From Sphagnum compactum (lineage: Eukaryota; Bryophyta; Sphagnopsida; Sphagnales): a DNA stretch of 64,000 bases. The notes beneath the pieces are model-generated. The model did not search any database. It had not been told where the DNA came from and saw only the letters and a program-made list of their open reading frames with translations. The position numbers and the translations under genes were made by a program. Below are positions 52,201-62,725 of the stretch, piece after piece (position 1 is the first letter of the stretch; each line of letters opens with the position of its first letter). Location of the stretch: contig OZ234504.1 in assembly GCA_965153455.1 (NCBI GenBank), positions 8,556,001 to 8,620,000 of the forward strand, read 5' to 3'.

Positions 52201-55200
52201 TCCTCACCCATGACGATCTTGTTGTAGACTGCAGATATTTCTGAATGAAGCTGACAAGCACCCACAAATTAGAGAAGTAAGAAGAGGGGAACTTGGAAGA
52301 GATTAAATCTGGAGAGAGGGCACAATATACTTCAAGTATAGGGTTTAGGGTTCGCAATCTCAAACGTGGCTTAGTTCTCAATGAAACAGTGCAACAGGAA
52401 ACAAAGAAGAAACAGAGCTGAAATAGTTGGTTAAACTGATACACATGGAAATACCTTGGTAGCATTGCTTGTTATTTTCTTCCATTCCTCAAGAAGACTT
52501 CGGAGAATGGGTACTGACATCTCCCTGTTGAAAGTACATTTAATATCAGCAAACACTTTCTCATCAGTACTGAAATCAAAGCTGAGAACAAAGAGCTGAT
52601 GTAAATGGGTCATGTGAGGCTGCTGCTGCTGCTGCTGCTGAGAGAGTGAGTTTGTTCCTAATGACAACAAACCATGCATGCTAGTTGCTGCTGTGATTCC
52701 AGAATTTGCGTATGAGGGACAGTATAAGGGAGGAGGGACACACACTGATGGGGCACACACACACCTTATCTTTAACTTGAGCTCTTGCCATCCCCTGCTG
52801 CTGCCGCAAGATGTGATCCCTTGTGGTAAATTACTACTCAAGAAGCTCTCAGCTGGCACTTTTTCTATCTCTGATGATGATGACAGAGTAGTGTGCAGTG
52901 CTTCACAAAAGAGGTCTAGAAACCTGAGCCCTGCATGCCTTCCAACTTCATACACACACTGCAAGCCCACAGACAAGTCCGACCAAGTATTTAAGTTCAC
53001 AAGATAAATCTGGTGCAAATAAATCTGCAAGATAAGAGCCAAGCTGCCACTCTTGTGACCTTGGGGATTTCACTACCATGCTCAGACAAAAATGCTGAAT
53101 CATGTGTCAGCACTGATTCTAAACCCTAAACCCTGAATGGGAAACCCTAAACTCATTTCAAAGACTCCAACATGACAGACATTTGGGTATAATTGTCTAG
53201 CAGAGAAGCTGACTCTTGATCCTGATTCTGACAACACCAGTTGCAAGCTAGTTGGTCACAAAGAAGGAACTCTGGTCATCAGGAGGAACACACCAGTAGG
53301 GCCATGCTCCAGAGTTGCTTCTGCTCTCTAAGGGCCCAGAGCCTGGCAGCCACATGTTTGCTTATACAGACAATACCATCCTCCTCCTCTGCACCACTTC
53401 TGCTAAAGTGCCTGCACAACAACAATTGTCCAATTCTGAGGAAGTCCAACATGTATCTAGATGGATCACAAATAGAGATACATCACTCTCTCCTTGAACC
53501 AAAAACCCTAAACCCTAAGGATACACATTAACACAAATGATTAGATTTGTTACCTCTTCATAGATGGCAAGCCTTCTGCAAGCTGCAGGAGCTCAGTTGG
53601 CAAAGTTGCACACTGATTTTCCAATTCCACCTGTGCACAATTTTGATGAGTTATGCTACAACCCATATAATGATTAGCACCACCACCCATAGCATAATAT
53701 TATGCAATTATCCAGTTATGTTTGCTTCCTCAGAGACTCAGCAAGAGATGCAGAGGATGGTCTAATGATACCTAGCCTGGGGTGTTTGGTGGGAATGACA
53801 GACTACCTGGCTACGGCACTTTAGAAGCTGTTCACTTAAGAAGCTAAGGGGCTCATTGCAGAAATGCTCCATACAGACCACCTGCACAACCACAAAGAAT
53901 TATTAATAAATTTTTCACTTTTTAGAACAGGAATCTTGGGAATCTTGGGGGAATATTGTGCACTCTGCAGAGCTGATCAGGGTGGCAACCAAGTTGAATT
54001 CACTATAGTCACATTTACACACAGAACCCATTCTACTACATCTGGATTAACATTGATGACCCACACAGATGACAATGACAATCATGAGCTTGGAGAAAAA
54101 ACCCACCTTAAGAGACCTGATAAAGGAAGAGATGGTGAGATCATGCCGCAGGAAGAAGCGAGTGATAAACTGAGCCACACCATGTCCTATTTCAAATGCA
54201 CTAAAAGATTCAACCAACACAGCTTTCACTACTGCCTCCAGATGTTCCAGTGGTGTCTTCAGATCAAAACGTTGAGCATTCAGACGTGCGAGTGCATGTG
54301 ATGGAAGACAACTTTGCAGAAAATCAGCAGTTGTTGCAACACCCATCACGAGCACAATTGGTATCTCAGCTGACCACTCGCTGCAAAGCAAATAACCACA
54401 GGATGAAACTATTAGACAGACAAAGAAAGTTACATATGTGAAGTCAACTACATTAGAGACATAACAATGAAATCTTCAGAATACATATCTATAAAGGCAA
54501 AGGCTTTGTGGCACACCTCAACAAAACAATAAGTTCTGCAAGAATTGCTGAATTGCAGCGCTCCACATTTTCAATAGTGATGACCACTGGATGCCCAGAA
54601 TTTGAGGGTTCTGCATACCAAGCAGCCAGAATTTCCATATCTGTTGTCTGTCACAGTATGAAAAAGAAAGTGCCCTATGGCATTGTCATGTGTACATATG
54701 GTACATAGCCAACATATGGTTTCTCAATACTCAACAATAGGATTTGTGTTTGTTGTCAATAGCAATAGCACACTGGTTTGAATGCTTAAAGGGCAGCAGC
54801 AACAGCCATGATAAACAAGGTCTACTACCGAAAACCCTTAACCGTAGGTCAAAACACCATATGAAGAAGCTGCTGCTGTAGGGAGAGAGCATCATCATCA
54901 CACAGATGTCACAGCTCACCTCTACATTCACTTGCACAAACTGCCTCAACAAGCTGCTTAGAGGAACACCAATGTGGCATCTAACTGGAAAGTCACACGG
55001 CAGAAGGCGGGCCACATGACACTTGTGCTCCCTGAGATAGGTTGCAAGGCCCTTGAATGTGTTTTCATGGTCAGACAGATCCACACCACCTGTAGAAGAA
55101 CCCACCACAAAAAAAGGAGAGTCAGAATGAAGAATACAACAATCCTTACCCCCAAGAAAGTGCCCAAGAAAGAAAGAAAGAAAGAGTTTTGCTCATGTAT

Positions 55201-56629
55201 CTCTCTGCTTGACAACATTGCAGAAAAAGCACCAATGTGCAAGTAAAGAAGACAAAGAACATTTTCTGGGCAGCACTAAACAAAGAACTTTACTGGAGAC
55301 GAATGCTGATATATCAGTGTGTACAACTGAAAACATGTAGAAAAATCTACCCCCCAGGCAAGGAAGGCAAGTGCAAGCAATCATTGTTGACACAAAAAAC
55401 AGACTCTCAAACTCTTACCAAGAAAAAGAAACCCAGTATGCAGTTGCTTGTTGAACGAGCCGACCATGTGTGGGCCCTTCTTGAAAATGCCTCCTGACTC
55501 CTGCTGCTGGATTGCATGGATGGCAGTGAACCCTGCCGATCTGTACAGTTGTTGTTGAGCATCACAGAAGTGCCGATTGCAGACCCATCTCACAATCTCC
55601 TTGTAGCTCTCCTCATTCTGCTCCTCCAGTGTCGCCTGTTCTTCCAATGTGGTGGCACACCAAGACAACAGAAGTTAGTTCAACAGGCTCAACATTGTGG
55701 CAACAAGAAGAAGCTTGATGATCATCAACTCCAGACTAGCAAGCAGCTCATGACAACTACTAGATAGCCCACCATCCCTTTTGTTTCTTATAACACATCT
55801 TCTTGCCCGCGGAACAATGGTCTTCCCACACAAGGAACAACAGTCTTCTTCTCACAGTCCATTGTCTTTGCTGCTGCAGTGGCTTTTCTTTAAAATAATC
55901 AAAGAGGTGAGCTGCTGCTGATCAGACCCTCTTGGCATTCTACCATAAGTGTTTTCTTTCTGCAAGAGGGTTTGAGGTTTAGGGTTCTCAATCTAGAATC
56001 TTGCAACAACAAAAAGGATCCAAAAAAAGAGCTACTTACAGCAGCAACAAACTAGCAGCAGCAATGCTGCAATCATGAAGAATCCATCTTCTTCTCTAGC
56101 AACAAGAAAGAATGCAACAAAATTGATCACTGAAGATCCTAAACCTAAACCTAAAAACCAACCTGTGCTAGCGTCTCTAGTCTTCCCCACACAATGTTGA
56201 AGGCTTGCATGCGCCACACTCCACAGCATTGTGGTTCGTCTTCAAGGATCATTGGTAAGCTTGCTTGTTGGACTTCTTCTTCTTCCTTCGGAGCTGCTCC
56301 TCCTCCATGCAAGACAAAGCATGACTGCAAAAAAAATATGGGGTAAGCGATAGCAGACCGTCAAAAAGTCGGAGTTTCCTTTCACAGAAATGTTCTTGTT
56401 GAAGAGGAGCCCGCCACACAGCTGACTGACAATGCTGGTCGGTCTCTCTCCTCTGCAACCCACAAATTCCAAAACCCACAAATGCTGCTGCAGCAACAGA
56501 TGTGAAACCAACCTGAACACAAAACAGCTGGAGAAAAGTAGAAAAGAAGCTTCTTACTTGGTGAAGCAGATCCGTGGCGTCATTCTCCTCATGCTCTTCT
56601 TCTTCTGCAACAACAGCAAATGCAGGCAT
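49247..56629 (-). CDS. ORC3: Origin recognition complex subunit 3, complete, with enlarged SP-rich linker
   Basis: Nuclear ORC subunit that helps load MCM helicase at replication origins. Sixteen exons: 56,558-56,629; 56,163-56,324; 55,419-55,635; 54,920-55,089; 54,517-54,647; 54,107-54,380; 53,807-53,881; 53,554-53,630; 52,765-53,043; 52,455-52,680; 51,211-52,250; 50,997-51,095; 50,656-50,731; 49,951-50,075; 49,478-49,669; 49,247-49,349. Total 3,318 nt, 1,105 aa plus stop; all phases close. ORC3 N-terminal AAA-like region about 26-390 (MQAFNIVWGRLETL, VVITIENVERC, PIVLVMGVATT, FFLRHDLTISSFIRSLK). Helical middle to about 580. Inserted S/T-P-rich segment about 590-908. C-terminal winged-helix part with LPLHEIICFKDV, SMHDTCLVYHLSQEHGEL, INVHDWYQSF and a final ELQLVGLLRMPKKGCPDFAQ. 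Human and Arabidopsis ORC3 are about 700-750 aa, so exon 11 accounts for the excess. A Q7 run lies in exon 10. The exon 10 start is the least certain boundary. Intron 15 looks U12-type. Confidence 0.95.
49350..49477 (-). other. Candidate U12-type intron 15 of ORC3
   Basis: Donor GTATCCTCT (eight of nine of the U12 consensus). Branch-like ATCTTTAAA (six of nine) about 13 nt from the acceptor AG. It joins VDSTTLQ to ARFTRATIELQL in the correct phase. Confidence 0.65.
50425..50482. repeat. Inverted repeat in ORC3 intron 13
   Basis: CATTAGGCTGCTGTGATCAC at 50,425 and an inverted diverged copy at 50,461-50,482 (CTGTGATCCAAGCAACCTAA), loop about 14 nt. Related GGCTGCTATGATCACAGCTG and CCATTAGG fragments lie near 50,155-50,187, suggesting an old foldback element. 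Confidence 0.65.
51211..52170 (-). other. SP/K-rich disordered segment encoded by ORC3 exon 11
   Basis: By eye about 18 Ser-Pro and two Thr-Pro pairs in about 320 residues. About eight match the full cyclin-dependent kinase consensus S/T-P-x-K/R (SPER twice, SPRK twice, SPRR twice, SPGK, SPWK). The composition (Ser, Pro, Lys, Arg, Gln) and lack of hydrophobic periodicity predict disorder. RxL-type cyclin-docking candidates (RRPL, TRLL) lie among them. Confidence 0.85.
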
Positions 56630-57122
56630 TTTCCTTGAAGAAGAAGAAACAAACAAACAGAAGAAGACAGAAGACAGATACAACCGGCAGAAGAAGAAGG
56701 AAAGAAGCAAGCAAGGAAGAGGAGCAGGAAGAGGATAAGGAGAACCACACAGCGAAGCACCCAAGCGAAGAACCAGACCTCGGATCTCAGATGTGGGCGG
56801 GAAGAAGCTTGGATTAGGGTTAGGGTTAGGGTTTGGTGCTCTTGGCGTTGTTCCTGTTTGTTTGTTTGCTATATTGCATCCCTTTGTTTTGTCTCCTGCG
56901 ATTGGCAGAAGAGGAGGAGAGACTCGACGGGAGTTACGTTGTAGTGAATTCATGAATTTTAGGAAAATTTTGAGCTGCGACCGAGCTTCCGCGCCCTGAA
57001 GTCTCGAGAAAAAAATCAAAAGAATAGACGAAAGAATAGACTCTCTCTCTCTCTCTCTCTCTCTCGTTGAGAAAAGGAGAACCACAATCTAACAACAACG
57101 AGAATTCTTTCTTGTTGTAGGA
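56630..57122. promoter_or_regulatory. Bidirectional ORC3 / importin-4 promoter with telo-box
   Basis: The start codons are 493 bp apart, head to head. Within the gap, TTAGGGTTAGGGTTAGGGTT (56,814-56,833) contains repeats of the plant telo-box AAACCCTA on the other strand. GGGCGGGAAG (56,795-56,804) is a near match, with one mismatch, to the plant E2F site. A (CT)n run at 57,041-57,065 lies about 60 bp before the importin-4 start. Confidence 0.8.
57041..57065. repeat. (CT)12 microsatellite in the importin-4 5' leader/core promoter
   Basis: Perfect CT run, GA on the ORC3 strand; pyrimidine-rich tracts like this are common near plant transcription starts. Confidence 0.9.
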
Positions 57123-60100
57123 ATGGATCATTTGGAGTTTCTTCTTCGGCAGTTTCTGGTACCGGATAATGAAGCGCGGAAGCAAGCGGAGGAGCAGATT
57201 CGGCTGCTGTCCAAGGACCCGCAGCTGGTGCCGGCGTTGCTGCACTACGTGCGGAGTGCGCAGTCGCCAGAGGTCAGACAGTTGGCCGGCGTTTTGCTAC
57301 GGAAGAAGATCACGGGCCACTGGATGCAGCTCTCCCCAGAAACAAGAAACTCCGTCAAGTCCACTCTTCTGGAGAGCATCACACTGGAGCCAAGGTTAGG
57401 GTTGGCAGCGCCCATCCATTGCATCCATCCTCTGTCTCTGTCTCTGTGTCTCTGCTGCCTCTATGTCTCTTCTGTGTCTCTGTCTCGCAGAGAACACATG
57501 TTTGATGATTATGGGTGTGATGATCCTTTCTTGTTTGGGGTTTGATCCATCTTTTTTGCAGTCCTCCGGTGCGAAGGGCTAGTGCAGATGTAGTGAGTGT
57601 AATAGCCAAACATGCAATTCCAGGAGGGGAGTGGCCAGAACTGCTTCCATTTCTGCATCAATGCAGCCAAAGTGCACAAGAAGAGCACCGCGAAGTAAGA
57701 CCGGTTCTTTCTTTCTTCCTTTACCGATGAATGAATGCAATCTCTTGGGTTGTCCAAGAAAATTCCTCAGAATCCTCAAGAATTCTTTCAAGAACCAACT
57801 ACCTATGTGATTCCAGCAATCGCATTGCCTCCTTCTCTTGATTCTGTCTGTCAGATTTGAGAACTTTGCTTTTTTCTGATTGTTGCTTTGTGACGACCCT
57901 TCCCTGAATGTGCCACCTTGTACCTAATGGAGACCGAATGATGCAGAGATCCCTCCTCCCTACAGAGATAATTATCAGATTGAAACAACAACAACAGCTA
58001 CAACTGTCTGAAGAGTGTGTGCTTTTTCTGCACCTGATGAGAAGTACTATGAGATAGATCCCTACAGAGACAATGCCAACACTGGAAGCCATAACTACTG
58101 ATGATTGCAGCTTCTTATGTTGAATCTAAACTCATAGCTGAAGAAGAAGTGAACCAAATTGCTGAAAAAATGCTAATCGAGTTCACAGCTGAAGAAGAGA
58201 ACCCAATGTTAATACAGTTCACAACTGAAGAACAAGGAGAAAACACATTGCAGAAAGAACATGCTAACCCAGTTCAGAGCTGAAGAGAAAACCCATTGCA
58301 GAAAAAAATGCTAATCCAGTTTGCAGCAGAAGAAGAGAAAAACCATTTGCAGAAAAAATGCTAGTCCAGTTTTCCATCTATACCCTTTTGATATCAGTCA
58401 TTGTGTGTTTTCAAGAGAGGGGCAATTGGTGTCCAGAGAGGTGGCTGTCTTTTTCTTTTGATTTCCAGGTTTTTTTGGGTCAGTTTTTTTGGGAGGAGCT
58501 TAAAACCCCTAGTCAGGTCATCTCATAATCAAAAGGTTGGGGGTTTTTTGGTACTGCAATGGAGAAATATCAGGTGGCGTTAATTCTTTTCAGCTCTTTG
58601 ACAGAGACAATCGGTGACTTGCTTCGTCCTCACTTCGCAACTCTGCAAGGGGTTTTCGTGAGCGGTTTGAATGATCAACAAAGTAATCGTGTGCGGGTTG
58701 CTGCTCTCAAGTATGCAATCTAGCTAGCCAGCAGCCACAGAATTCATTTAACTACTGTTCAGCACATTGTCACATTTGGGGAAACCTCTCAGTAGATTCC
58801 TTCCTTCTGTATGTATATGACACTGTTCTTTTTGTACAAGAAAATTTCTAGCATTGATGGTTTTTCCAAATTTCCATCTCCTGACACAGAGAGAGTGGAA
58901 GGTTGCAGACAAGTGATATAGTTCTACTTGTTCTTGGATGTGATGGCAGGGCTGTTGGAGCTTTTGTGGGCTACATTCAAACTGAACAGGAAGTAGTGAG
59001 TGTGAACAATTCTTCATATATTTGGCTTTCTCTCTCCTCTCTGCATGTGTTTCTATCACTTCCCGCCATGCTGCAGCAGCAACTTCTAGTAGATTAAATT
59101 GGGGTCTGCCCAAAAATGGAGGGCTTTAGGGTTTAGGGTTTACCTGGACTCAGGTTCTTTTTATTTGTTTGCAAGGTAAACTGCTTCTTCAGTTTGCAGG
59201 CATTTGCTTGCACTGACGTGTGAGATGACTACTTTTCTGAACTTTCGTCTGTCACAACAACTACTCTTTGCAGTTGATGTTCCGGGAATTGATTCCACCC
59301 ATCTTGAATGTGTCACGAATTTGTCTGGCAAATGGAGATGAGGATGTTGCTATTCTGGCCTTTGAGATATTCGACGAGCTGGTCGAGTCACCTGCCCCGC
59401 TCCTGGGACCTACTATTCCAGTAATTGTGCAGTTTGCCCTCGAGGTTTGCTCAAACAAACACCTTGAAGCTAACACACGCTATCAGGTAAAAAATTGAAG
59501 CTTTTTCCTTGCACTTGTTTATTTTTCTTCTTCTTCTTCTTCTAGCAGTTGTCTATTGTTTCTCTTTGGATTCCTCCCTAACTTTGGATTTCCTTTACAA
59601 ATGTTTAGAAAGATTGGGACAACTTTCTCTAGGTTCACTCATCTTCCTGTTGTTGACTGTATGCTGCAGGCAATTCAAATATTGTCATGGTTGTCCAAGT
59701 ACAAGCCAAAAACGCTCGTGAAGCACAAGATGGTGGGGCCAATTTTGGCAGTCATGTGCCCAATCTTGGCAGAGCCTGATACACGAAACCACGAGGATGA
59801 GGTGGCCCCTGAACATGCAGCTGCTGAAGTCCTGGACACCATGGCGATGAATCTTCCAAAGAAACATATCTTCCCACCCATCTTGCACTTTTCTGTTTCC
59901 AACTGCCAGAACCCAGACCCAAATTACCGAGATGCTGCTGTGATGGCACTGGGTGTTATCTCCGAGGGTTGTTTTGAAGTCATGAAGACAAGGTTGGAGG
60001 AGGTTCTAACCCTGGTGCTGGAAGCCCTCAAGGATAAAGAGCAGGTAATAAGAAGAAGAGATTTTGGGTCCTCTGATGATGCTTTTTTCAGTGAAGCTGA

Positions 60101-62689
60101 TTCTGGCTGCCACCTTTTGACTGAGGTTTATGGGTAAAACTGTTGGGAAGTTGGATGTTTGATGAAACAAGTGCTCTTTAATGTAGGCTGCTGGGATACT
60201 GGAAATTTTCAGGAGTGGTTTAGGGTTTAGGGGTTTAGGGGTTTAGGGTTTGTAACCAAGTTGCTCAATGTGTAAATCTGGTACTCTGGAAAGAAGTCCA
60301 GAACAGGAATAAAGAATGAACCTTGTTAGCAAGCTGCTATATTCTTCTTCAATTGCTAACAGTAAGTGGGGATGAAATGCATGCATGGTGAAGGTGGTGC
60401 GTGGTGCTGCAAGCTTTGCTCTTGGTCAATTTGCTGAGCACCTACAGCCTGAAATCAATGAATATTACGAGCGGGTGCTGCCATGTATTTTCACAATACT
60501 CAGTGATCCCGTGCCAGAAGTTCAGGTAGATAGATTCTGCTTTTACTTCAGTGTTCAAAGCCCAAGTTGTTGTTGGAGATTTTCCACGCAGCACAATTGC
60601 AATGGACAAAAGGGTGTAGCAAAAGGATTCCACTGGCTGGGTTCAATCATGAAAAAATTCAATGAATTTTTTTGCAGGAAAAGGCTTTCTATTCACTTGC
60701 AGCATTTTGTGAGAACTTGAAAGAGGAAATTCTGCCATATCTGGCACCTTTGATGGACAAGTTGCTGGAAGCTTTGCAAAGCAATCGGCGAGACATTCAA
60801 GAGACTTGCATGGTAGAAACCCTCAACAATTGGATGCATACCTATTGCTGCCTTTGATGCTATATCTGGCAGATTTGCAGTTTGACTCCCTCCAATTATC
60901 TAGCTAGAGGACTCTTTGGATGGATTTTTTGTCAGTGCACTTTTGCACAATGCTGATGAAGGATGAGTTCAGGGTTGAGGATGGGTTAGGGTTTTTGCAT
61001 GCTGATGGGCTTTACATTTATTATGTACTACAGTCTGCAATTGGATCAGCTGCAGCAGCAGCAGAGGCTTCATTTGTTCCCTACACAGAACGTGTGCTAC
61101 ACTTCATGCAAGGTTTCATGGTCCTAACCAAAGATGAAGACTTGCCTGCCCGTGCTCGTGCAACTGAACTTGTAGGCATTGTTGGCATGGCAGTAGGACG
61201 GAGTGTCATTGAGCCAGTTTTGCCTAGCTTCATTGAAGCAGCACTTGAGGTAACCTATTTTGTTTTCAACAGCCCATCTTGTCTGATGTGTAGGTATGTG
61301 TCAGTGTTGGGTGGGTACCTGGTTTGGAGGGTTTGAACTGCCGGTTCTGGTTCCAGTTGGTAAAAACTGAACCAGAACTGGGTCTGATTTTTGTACCCAA
61401 TGCAGTGAGTAGTGTTGCGGAGACATGTTCTCTGCAATCTGCATAGATATTTATGTACTGAAAACAGATTCGGTCTGCAAATGCAGGGATTCTCGCTAGA
61501 CTTTAGTGAATTGCGAGAATACAGCCATGGGTTCTTCAGCAATGTTGCAGAGATTTTGGAAGAGGGATTGACTCCGGTAATGGAAGTTTTTACTTCTTTT
61601 TTCTGATCTTGTTGTTTTCTGATTCTGTAATTTTGGAGAACAAGAAGAACTTGTGTTTTTGCATATACCTATTTTTGAATCAACCCTGTGTTTTGGAAGA
61701 TGTTGGAATGAGCCTGAAAGGCTGGCAGTGATTTTGTTCTGAGTGAAAAACCCTAAACTGCTGTGTGCTTTTTTCTTCCTGTCTTTGGGTGGTGAAGTAT
61801 TTGTCACGTGTAGTGCCACTTGCATTGGCCTCTTGCAATTTGGACGATGGGACGGCATTTGATCCTGCTGATTCAGATGGTGACAATGATGACCTTGACA
61901 AGGGTATTGGCAGTGTTTCATCTGATGAGGATGAAGACACTGACAGCAAGCGGATCCGAAACTTTAGTGTACGAACAGGAGTCCTCGATGAGAAGGCAGC
62001 AGCAACCCAAGCTCTTGGCCTATATGCTCTACATACAAAAAGCTCTTTCATGCCGTATCCTTTTGGAAGGATTCAAGGATAGTTTGGCGGTTAGGGTTTT
62101 TGCATGCTGACAGGACTTTAACCCTAAGCTGTAAAGTGCCAACACATGGTAATCAAGCTGTCAGTTTGTGTTTTTTTGTGTTGCAATCGATGTTCTCTCT
62201 GTGTGTTATAATTCCTGCAACATTCTGGTCTTATCTATGGCTGTGGCACTTAATAACTAAAACAGTTACTTTGAGGAAACACTCAAGGTGCTGAAGAAGC
62301 ATTTGGGTTACTTTCATGAGGATGTACGACTCCAAGCTGTCATTGCCTTGCAGCGTATGTTTATTTCCCATTTTGACTTTGAAACCCTAAACCCTAATTG
62401 CGAAGAAGTTACTTTGCATACGTTCTGTTGTGCTAGAGCTTTTGAATTACGACATCAATCAATCTAGTCCAAATTAGGCATTTGCACCCTGGTAGGTGTC
62501 TAAAACAGCCTTCTTCTTCTTCCTCTGATGATAGGCTTGCTAAGGATTCTGGAGAAGATTTTTTTACAATTGGGCGTTTTCAGAAGTTTTGTCATTGTTT
62601 TGAAAACCTGATGTAAAAATGTTACCTGTTTCTTTTTGCAGATTTGTTTACAGCAATACGAGCAGCCTTCCCTAGTGACACTGTAAGCT

Positions 62690-62725
<36 letters not shown>

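Noticed and set aside
51207-52265. 352-codon minus-strand frame as a separate SP-rich protein gene
   Set aside because: Both ends have good splice sites in the right phase, and it is flanked by ORC3 exons on both sides; it is ORC3 exon 11.
56249-57085. 278-codon minus-strand frame as the ORC3 start
   Set aside because: It begins inside the (CT)n/(GA)n repeat, crosses the shared promoter and reads through intron 1. The supported start is the internal Met at 56,629.
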